From Lampropedia aestuarii (lineage in GTDB: Bacteria > Pseudomonadota > Gammaproteobacteria > Burkholderiales > Burkholderiaceae_C), in NCBI RefSeq assembly GCF_004803635.1, contig NZ_SSWX01000030.1, forward strand, positions 3,023 to 38,500: a DNA stretch of 35,478 nucleotides, written 5' to 3'. How positions within the stretch are numbered: position 1 is the stretch's first letter; the number at the start of each line of letters is the position of its first letter. Shown in pieces: positions 30,633-35,478 of this stretch. The notes beneath the pieces were generated by a model that searched no databases, was not told where the DNA came from, and worked only from the letters and a program-made list of their open reading frames with translations. The position numbers and the translations under genes were made by a program.

Positions 30633-30706
30633 TTGTAGAAGTAATCATAAAAAATCTACAATTTTATTTCTACATTTGTTGACAGATTAATATACATATG
30701 TAGAAT
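30633..30706 (+). promoter_or_regulatory. Strong sigma70 promoter with CI-type operators
   Basis: TTGACA (30679-30684), 16-nt spacer, TAGAAT (30701-30706): a near-consensus plus-strand promoter. CTACATTTGT (30670-30679) covers the -35 and TACATATGTAG (30693-30703) covers the -10; both resemble the CI/Cro operators at 27152-27207. Additional half-sites TTGTAGA (30633-30639) and TCTACAA (30655-30661) lie upstream. It looks like a pL/pR-type promoter silenced in lysogeny. Confidence 0.75.
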
Positions 30707-30801
30707 CAATCCCAGCAGCACAGAAAGCCGCTGGGCAAAGCAGATCGAGGCTGGCTCCCCACTCCTTAAGAATTTGACTTGTGCGAGATGGCTTCGGCCT
30801 G

Positions 30802-30912
30802 ATGCTCTATGAGTACCGCACGACGTTTCCCGGTTGGGTGAAGTACCGGGTGAAAACCAGATCAGGGGAACCTTCCAACACGCAGGCAAATGCCGCGTGG
30901 ATCTGGCGCTAG
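30802..30912 (+). CDS. Possible 36-residue leader ORF
   Basis: ATG at 30802 to TAG at 30912; reads MLYEYRTTFPGWVKYRV then Lys/Thr/Arg-rich and ending AAWIWR. It is protein-like in composition but has no good ribosome binding site. It might be a leader peptide of the structured region. A 28-codon GTG frame further downstream (about 30978-31064) is also protein-like. Confidence 0.3.
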   Translation: MLYEYRTTFPGWVKYRVKTRSGEPSNTQANAAWIWR

Positions 30913-31216
30913 TCGCGGGCAATAGCAACAACGCGACAAGAACGGCACTGATACAGATCAGCAAACGCGCAGCCAGTGCGCGAGTGGGAGCCGCACCAGC
31001 GGGGAGTGCCCACCGGGCAGCACGCCTCAGACAACGAAGACCAATTCATCCGGGTTGGCTGAGGTATCGATATCCAAGGACGCCGCCCATTCTTGCCGTA
31101 CAGGCAGCTCAGAAAGATGTTGTTCAGCCCACCAATGCTGGCTGTCCCCGACATTCACAAGCGGTAATTTTCTGCCGAACAGGCAGCATCTTAAATGCCC
31201 TCACCTGAGGGCCATG

Positions 31217-31294
31217 AGCACAGCCTACCCTTGCGATCCACTACGAATCTTTCGTAGTGAAGTCGTAGACCGAATAGGGGTGGTGGGCTGTGCT
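31217..31294 (+). ncRNA. Nested two-stem structured RNA element
   Basis: Outer stem AGCACAGCC (31217-31225) with GGCTGTGCT (31286-31294), perfect 9 bp. Inner stem CACTACGAA (31239-31247) with TTCGTAGTG (31251-31259), perfect 9 bp with a 3-nt loop. A second TCGTAG (31263-31268) can compete for CTACGA, giving alternative pairings. It ends 24 nt before the ATG at 31318. No known riboswitch class was recognised. Confidence 0.55.
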
Positions 31295-31317
31295 GATGAT
31301 TCAGCAAGGGAGTTCAC

Positions 31318-31449
31318 ATGAGAGTTGTTGCACTGGCCGCATTAGCGGTCATTTTTTTGGTCGCTGCATTGGTAGAGCGCGGTGCCATACAGGCTGACCG
31401 CATCGTCGCACAAATCGCAGCAGAGCAAGGAGCTGGCCTGAATGACTGA
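31318..31449 (+). CDS. 43-residue membrane peptide
   Basis: ATG at 31318 with AAGGGAG upstream, TGA at 31447 inside the next gene's start. RVVALAALAVIFLVAALVERGAIQAD is one transmembrane span, then a short helical cytoplasmic tail (IVAQIAAEQGAGL). Overlap with the next gene supports translation. Too short for the usual gene cut-off. Confidence 0.65.
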   Translation: MRVVALAALAVIFLVAALVERGAIQADRIVAQIAAEQGAGLND

Positions 31450-31726
31450 AGCAGTCGACCCAATCCAAAAGCTTTTGGCCACGCCCAAGTTCTACATCGT
31501 AGACCGCCTAGCCAACACCATCACGCACCGCGAGCTGACCAAGTTTGAGCTGCGCAACAAAGACGCCTTCCAAGTGAGCAAGAGTCACCATGGCACGTTT
31601 GAAAAGGCGCGCGCCGAGTTGCTTCGAGTCCGGCACGACGAGCAGATCGAGGCCGAACGTGAACTGGAGAAAGCGGATCGGCGGCTTGAGGCTGCGGCAA
31701 GTATTAAGGAGGAATCGATTCGATGA
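31442..31726 (+). CDS. Small helical hypothetical protein
   Basis: 94 residues. ATG at 31442 overlaps the preceding peptide. The C-terminal half is a charged coiled coil (EKARAELLRVRHDEQIEAERELEKADRRLEAAA). The N-terminal half has TPKFYIVDRLANTITHRELTKFELRNKDAF, an amphipathic region. No family is recognised. The stop overlaps the Rha start by 4 nt. Confidence 0.65.
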   Translation: MTEAVDPIQKLLATPKFYIVDRLANTITHRELTKFELRNKDAFQVSKSHHGTFEKARAELLRVRHDEQIEAERELEKADRRLEAAASIKEESIR

Positions 31727-32238
31727 ACGGCATCGTACTTACTGACAGCCTTGGCAGCATCATGGACAGTCGTGCAACCATGACCTGCAAAGAGATAGCT
31801 GAACTTGTTCAGTCAAGGCACGACAACGTGAAAACGTCTATCGAGCGACTTGCAAGACGCGGCGTGATACGACTTCCTGCATTGCAGGAAACCGAAGAAA
31901 TCAACAACTTAGGACTCCCGCGCAAAGTATCTGTTTATGTGTTTGAAGGAAAGCGGGGACGCCGCGACAGCACCATAGTGGTCGCCCAGCTTTGCCCGGA
32001 ATTCACGGCTCGAATTGTTGATCGCTGGCATGAACTAGAGGAACAACTCTCGCTTTCGCCGCTTTGGGCCGCACGGCTTGAAGTCGAGCGCCATGATGCT
32101 GAAACCTTCGCCGCAGCCTCTCAGGGTAGCCGCGCCATGCACGCACGCAAAGCTGCCATTCCAATCATCCGCGCAAAGCGCCAGCAACTCAAGCTCTTGA
32201 TGGAGCCTGAACTACCCCTTCTGCCTACTACCCATTGA
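31723..32238 (+). CDS. Rha-like phage regulatory protein
   Basis: 171 residues. MTCKEIAELVQSRHDNVKTSIERLARRGVI is a winged-helix start; KVSVYVFEGKRGRRDSTIVVAQLCPEFTARIVDRWHELE matches the core of Rha proteins; the end is helical. It is a second Rha-like gene in the window, different in sequence from the one at 8760. It probably regulates this operon or phage decisions. Start overlaps the upstream stop (ATGA). Confidence 0.8.
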   Translation: MNGIVLTDSLGSIMDSRATMTCKEIAELVQSRHDNVKTSIERLARRGVIRLPALQETEEINNLGLPRKVSVYVFEGKRGRRDSTIVVAQLCPEFTARIVDRWHELEEQLSLSPLWAARLEVERHDAETFAAASQGSRAMHARKAAIPIIRAKRQQLKLLMEPELPLLPTTH

Positions 32239-32247
32239 AAGCAAACC

Positions 32248-32520
32248 ATGACCACCACCAACCTATCAATCGCAGGCCTAAAGGCTGTTGAGTACAAGCA
32301 ATTTCATGACGCACGAAAAGCTGCGAACGCCGCCTACCAAGAAGCTTGCAGCACATGGCGTCACCGCAATAGCTTTTACGAAGACATTGAGCGCGACAGC
32401 AAAGAATGGAAAGCCTTGATGAAATTCACAGCGACCGAGTACCAGGCGCTGGTAAAAGCCAAAGCAGCCGAGCGTAATGCCCGTGAGCGGATGTTCCGCG
32501 CATGCCGGAAAGCCGCATGA
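32248..32520 (+). CDS. Small helical hypothetical protein
   Basis: 90 residues, N-terminal Thr-rich MTTTNLS, then helical (KAVEYKQFHDARKAANAAYQEACSTW; KAKAAERNARERMFRACRKAA). No recognised domain. It is in the same operon; its stop overlaps the alternative start of the next gene. Confidence 0.65.
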   Translation: MTTTNLSIAGLKAVEYKQFHDARKAANAAYQEACSTWRHRNSFYEDIERDSKEWKALMKFTATEYQALVKAKAAERNARERMFRACRKAA

Positions 32521-32525
32521 GGCCC

Positions 32526-32570
32526 ACAAAAGGCGAAACCCCGAAGGCTGGCACCAACGGGGCTTCTAGT
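32526..32570 (+). repeat. Hairpin leader element, copy 2
   Basis: Homologous to 6391-6435: ACAAAAGGCGAA, GAAACCCCG (32535-32543), a 14-nt loop, CGGGGCTTC (32558-32566), CTA. One A/C mismatch in the stem. The nearby ATG at 32517 overlaps the previous gene, and the main start at 32604 has its own RBS. The same layout occurs at 6.4 kb ahead of the unrelated antirepressor. Confidence 0.7.
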
Positions 32571-32603
32571 GTCAATAACCAAGTGTTTTCGCAAGGAGTC
32601 GAC

Positions 32604-33089
32604 ATGGCGAATGATAGCAAACAACGAGAACCAGACCAGCCCGATTACTCATTCCATCGCGATGACAGTGAATTCAATCCGCGCGGCGTTGAGTGGTGCG
32701 GCTTCACTGACGGCCAATATCATGGCTACGCTGTTATGGCAGAGCTCATTGGGAAGCTTCCAAGCGATGGGAGTCCTGGCGAAACAGTGAGAACGGTGAT
32801 GCTGGAGGCTGCGCAGGATTGGCACAACGACGCTCCTGATCGTGCGGGACGGCGCGGCGCTGCTGTTTCTTTCATGTATGTGATCGAAAGCATCTTGATT
32901 GACGCCATTTTTTCCGGTCGTGCAGAGTCAGTTTTCCGTGAAGAGGTCAAGGGCCACTTTGATGCTGAGCAGTCGGATCTTGATCTATCAATCGCAAAAA
33001 TCAATTCGCTACTACCGCCACGCCAAGTAGAACCCGAAGTCAAGCGCGCCAAACGTCGCGCCGCCAAGACTCAAGAGGTGGTGGTATGA
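32604..33089 (+). CDS. Hypothetical protein with EPEV-type basic C-tail
   Basis: 161 residues from ATG at 32604 with AAGGAG; a longer form from 32517 would add 29 residues across the hairpin. Features: FNPRGVEWCGFTDGQYHGYAVMAELIGKL, then RTVMLEAAQDWHNDAPDRAGRRGAAVSFMYVIESILIDAIF. C-terminal tail VEPEVKRAKRRAAK, shared with the antirepressor and the next gene. No known family. Stop overlaps the next start (ATGA). Confidence 0.6.
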   Translation: MANDSKQREPDQPDYSFHRDDSEFNPRGVEWCGFTDGQYHGYAVMAELIGKLPSDGSPGETVRTVMLEAAQDWHNDAPDRAGRRGAAVSFMYVIESILIDAIFSGRAESVFREEVKGHFDAEQSDLDLSIAKINSLLPPRQVEPEVKRAKRRAAKTQEVVV

Positions 33090-33574
33090 ATGCAACTGTC
33101 TCAATAACCCCCTATACCCCGACCCAGAAAAACGGCCAGATCGTATGCAATTTGTTGTTTGATGAGCTGCTTGAAAGCGTGCAGGCGGTTAGTCGCGCTA
33201 TAGATCACGGTCAGAAAGATGGCGTTAAAAGCCCCGATCAAATTTGGCCAGAGACAACGATTGGATGGAACTGTGAATCAGCAATTGCGCTTGTCATTAG
33301 AGACTTGGAAACACTTAAAGGCCATTCATACGATTTGACCGATCTTAGCTCTCGCGTATTTCAAGTTGAATCTGCTTTGAGTGTGATTCGTGCCGTTGCG
33401 CCTGAATCGGCTGGCTATGTTTGCCGAACACTCGACGGCGCAATAAAACTGGCTGGAGTAGCCGGATGCCTAATCATGGATTGCATTGCGCCGGGAAAAC
33501 CGTCTTCGGCCAAGATTGAACCAGAGGTTCGCCGCGCCGCACGCCGTGCCAACAAAGAGGCTGCCCATGCCTAA
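33086..33574 (+). CDS. Hypothetical protein with EPEV-type basic C-tail
   Basis: 162 residues. FDELLESVQAVSRAID, DLTDLSSRVFQVESALSVIRAVAP, helical throughout. C-terminus IEPEVRRAARRANKEA. Shares this tail with 32604 and the BRO-N antirepressor although the bodies are unrelated. No known family. Stop overlaps a small ORF start. Confidence 0.65.
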   Translation: MNATVSITPYTPTQKNGQIVCNLLFDELLESVQAVSRAIDHGQKDGVKSPDQIWPETTIGWNCESAIALVIRDLETLKGHSYDLTDLSSRVFQVESALSVIRAVAPESAGYVCRTLDGAIKLAGVAGCLIMDCIAPGKPSSAKIEPEVRRAARRANKEAAHA

Positions 33575-33659
33575 CCTGCCCGCCACCACCGAAACCAAGC
33601 AATCGCTTGTCGACCAGCTGCTATGCACCTTGTGCGAGTGGCTTGAGTCGCTGATCTGA
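33567..33659 (+). CDS. 30-residue peptide overlapping the preceding gene
   Basis: ATG at 33567 overlaps the stop at 33574 by 8 nt; MPNLPATTETKQSLVDQLLC then TLCEWLESLI. Cys-x2-Cys and an amphipathic helical end suggest a possible small functional peptide. Translation relies on coupling; no independent RBS. Confidence 0.4.
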   Translation: MPNLPATTETKQSLVDQLLCTLCEWLESLI

Positions 33660-33716
33660 ACCACCCTACCCCAATACTTTGGGCCTCATTCAAGTTGAGG
33701 CTCTGGATTAACACGC

Positions 33717-34532
33717 ATGAACAACAATGAAAAGCTGCGCGCATTGCTCGCGCTCCCTCCAATACTGCCCAGCGCCAGCACCGCGCTTGTGGTGCCGCAG
33801 ATGCCGCCTCAGCAGGTGGTCTCCGGTGACCGTGAAGTCGATGCAGTGCTGTGGCTGCAGGCCGTCATTGCCACCGGTGACACCGGGCTGATCGATAAAG
33901 CTCTGGAGTCAGCCAAGGCAATCACCACGCCAATGAAGGAGCTGGCCCTGCGCTACGGCAATCACCTGGCTCGAACCCACGGAGCATTTGCCGCGGCTCT
34001 TAGCTCCTTTGGGTTTGGCGAGCTGGAAGACCAAGCCAAGCGCGCAAAGGAAAAGGCTGCGCGCCGACATGAAGCGCTGTCTCACTTTGGCGATGAGAAA
34101 ACCCTGTTTGCCGACACTGCTGCAGAGAAGGCATGCAAGACCGCGCTGCGTGGCCTCAAGCAGCAGGGCTATCCGTACTACGACCCAGCAGCTGCGGCCG
34201 AGCGGTTCAGTGCGCGGGAAGCGCTCCAGCCTCATACGCTGGACGACTGCCTTTATGCCATGGAGCATTGGGACAAACTGTATTGGCTGCGCGCCGCTTG
34301 GGAGAACAGCGGGGACCAATGGCCGCAAGTGCAAGCACACGATAACTACTGCTTTGCGATGCTGGCCAACATCAGGCCGCGCAGCCAAGAGGAAGCAATT
34401 CGGGTGCTTGAGTATCTGGATGATGATCGCATGGACCGCAACGAAGCGGCAGCGATTCTGCGCAACCTCGTGGTTAGCGGATGGGGATTCAAAAATTACG
34501 CAGTTATGACTGAGTCGTCGCTAACCGTCTAA
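33717..34532 (+). CDS. Hypothetical phage protein (271 aa)
   Basis: 271 residues. A Pro-rich N-terminus (PPILPSASTALVVPQMPPQQ), then helical regions (ELALRYGNHLARTHGAFAAALSSFGFGELEDQAKRAKEKAARRHEAL) and a C-terminal part with DDCLYAMEHWDKLYWLRAAWENSG. ATG at 33717 has no strong RBS. No family is recognised. In the same operon as flanking small genes, suggesting an early-expressed accessory set. Confidence 0.65.
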   Translation: MNNNEKLRALLALPPILPSASTALVVPQMPPQQVVSGDREVDAVLWLQAVIATGDTGLIDKALESAKAITTPMKELALRYGNHLARTHGAFAAALSSFGFGELEDQAKRAKEKAARRHEALSHFGDEKTLFADTAAEKACKTALRGLKQQGYPYYDPAAAAERFSAREALQPHTLDDCLYAMEHWDKLYWLRAAWENSGDQWPQVQAHDNYCFAMLANIRPRSQEEAIRVLEYLDDDRMDRNEAAAILRNLVVSGWGFKNYAVMTESSLTV

Positions 34533-34544
34533 GGAGCAAAAGCC

Positions 34545-35084
34545 ATGACCAAATCGTTAAAGCAACAGCGCGCACTGTTTCAGCCGCAATTGGTAGAGCT
34601 GATCGCCGGACTACGCCGCCACCAAATTGAAGAGGCCGTGCAAATCCTGCTGGACTACATCGACGCATCAACAGCATCGGTGCAATGTCTGCCAAGTTTC
34701 GAATCTCCACTGGTTCAATCGATCTACGAGATTCTTGCCGACTCCGATGCCGCCACGCCAACCGGCGAGCACTACGAAGGGTTCACAGCACGCCGAATTG
34801 CACAGACCATCATGCAATGTGCACTCCTGAGGCTACCACCAGCCCCGCACAAGATGGGTGACGTGGAGCTTTGGCCAAGGCATGTGATTGAGGAATGCTT
34901 TATGGCTGCGACATGCGGCACGGTCGACCAAGCGCAGAACCAACGCGATCCAGAAGTTGCCATCGACGCCCTCATTCTTGAGGCGTGGAACAAGCACGGC
35001 GGCGGCATCAGCTGGGGCGACTTCTACCAAGCAACCTTGGTCGGAATTCAAATCGGGGCAAGTTATTCAGAGTCTGGCAAATGA
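34545..35084 (+). CDS. Hypothetical protein (179 aa)
   Basis: 179 residues, AAGGAG upstream of ATG at 34545. Helical (QIEEAVQILLDYIDAS, FTARRIAQTIMQCALLRL), acidic end, no recognised domain. A possible 14-residue peptide (ATG 35081, overlapping the stop) follows. Located near the end of the operon. Confidence 0.65.
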   Translation: MTKSLKQQRALFQPQLVELIAGLRRHQIEEAVQILLDYIDASTASVQCLPSFESPLVQSIYEILADSDAATPTGEHYEGFTARRIAQTIMQCALLRLPPAPHKMGDVELWPRHVIEECFMAATCGTVDQAQNQRDPEVAIDALILEAWNKHGGGISWGDFYQATLVGIQIGASYSESGK

Positions 35085-35118
35085 GCAAACAACGACAACA
35101 ACGGAAAGGACCACACAA

Positions 35119-35370
35119 ATGGTAGGCGAACAAAAAACCGGACGAATCGACGGCGTGCGCATCGAGGCCGTTGTCCATGAAGGTCTGACGGCAACCTACA
35201 ACGGTGAGCAAGTGCGACTGGCCATCATTACAGCAGACGGCAAGATCATCGCCGCAGGCAAGGACGTGGCGCGCGAGGCCCAGGCTGTGGCGGTCAACTG
35301 CTACCAGAACATGCTCAAGGGCCAAGGCCGCATGCGCGTGCTCAGCCCACCGCTAACCCAAAGTAAATAA
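35119..35370 (+). CDS. Small beta-rich hypothetical protein
   Basis: 83 residues from ATG at 35119, AAAGGA upstream. VRIEAVVHEGLTATYNGEQVRLAIITADGKIIAAGKDV is a compact beta fold. Last gene of the operon, terminator follows directly. Family not recognised; the short domain might bind a protein or nucleic acid. Confidence 0.65.
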   Translation: MVGEQKTGRIDGVRIEAVVHEGLTATYNGEQVRLAIITADGKIIAAGKDVAREAQAVAVNCYQNMLKGQGRMRVLSPPLTQSK

Positions 35371-35377
35371 AGGAAAA

Positions 35378-35402
35378 GCCAGCGTAATTGCTGGCTTTTT
35401 TA
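35378..35402 (+). terminator. Terminator at the end of the plus-strand operon
   Basis: GCCAGC (35378-35383), loop GTAATT, GCTGGC (35390-35395), then seven T residues (35396-35402). A strong intrinsic terminator. The last 76 nt of the window after it are AT-rich, contain no gene I can support, and might be a promoter or att region. Confidence 0.85.
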
Positions 35403-35478
35403 TTGTCTGCGAATTGATCAAAAATAAGTATAAATTGAATTGCTTATGGGCAGCCTAAGCTGACGAAGCCAACTTTCG

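Larger units (their letters stand above)
30711..31317 (+). other. Long structured 5' leader without a recognised gene
   Basis: The stretch from the promoter to the first well-supported gene. It contains a 5'-terminal hairpin CCCAGC/GCTGGG (30711-30735), two sister hairpins TGCC-GWACA-GGCAGC (31094-31108 and 31173-31187), and a nested double stem at 31217-31294. Only small, low-scoring ORFs fall here. Confidence 0.55.

Noticed and set aside
30834-31321. Longer ORFs in the structured leader (30834-31208, 31055-31321)
   Set aside because: Composition is Arg/Ala/Cys/Ser-rich without hydrophobic core, no RBS, and they run across hairpins; taken as noncoding leader.

Overview
The window is almost entirely the genome of a temperate, lambda/HK97-like siphophage, most likely an integrated prophage of a beta-proteobacterium (Burkholderiales, perhaps Comamonadaceae). 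The host guess rests on composition and general gene flavour only; no host housekeeping gene is visible to confirm it. No integrase, tail-fibre set or lysis cassette could be recognised, so both phage ends lie outside the window.

Layout. Minus strand, read from about 27.1 kb down to 1: a Cro-like repressor, a CII-like regulator, a ParB-like protein, an SF2 helicase and a TOPRIM primase form the early/replication block (27.1-22.7 kb). Small zinc-type proteins, a Ref-like protein and a Q-like late regulator follow (22.4-21.2 kb). Next come a probable Tad1/Acb2-type nucleotide sponge (19.9-20.3 kb), an HNH nuclease, terminase small and large subunits, a fused protease/capsid ORF, portal, collagen-like protein, connectors, tail completion proteins, tail tube, tail chaperones joined by a programmed -1 frameshift, and the tape measure (18.1-0.2 kb). 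Many intrinsic terminator-like hairpins stand between late genes, which fits a late operon read by an antitermination mechanism.

Plus strand: the CI repressor (27.2-27.9 kb) faces Cro across an operator region. Behind CI lies a lysogeny-side accessory block: a TM2 protein, a small RNase-H/RuvC-like protein, a Hanks-type protein kinase and a small ORF (28.0-30.3 kb). A second strong promoter at 30.68-30.71 kb carries CI-type operator sequences and leads, after a roughly 600-nt structured leader, into an operon of small proteins with a Rha-like regulator (31.3-35.4 kb) that ends in a good terminator.

Accessory insertions in the structural operon stand out. A P22 immI-like cassette (two ribbon-helix-helix type proteins plus a BRO-N antirepressor) sits between the tail chaperone and tape measure genes, a Rha gene sits among the tail genes, and plus-strand GIY-YIG and secreted C-terminal-signal genes sit around the start of the late operon. 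The strongest candidates for something new are the RuvC-like/kinase pair, the structured leader RNA at 31.22-31.29 kb, and a hairpin leader plus a basic C-terminal tail shared by otherwise unrelated genes at 6.4-7.2 kb and 32.5-33.6 kb.
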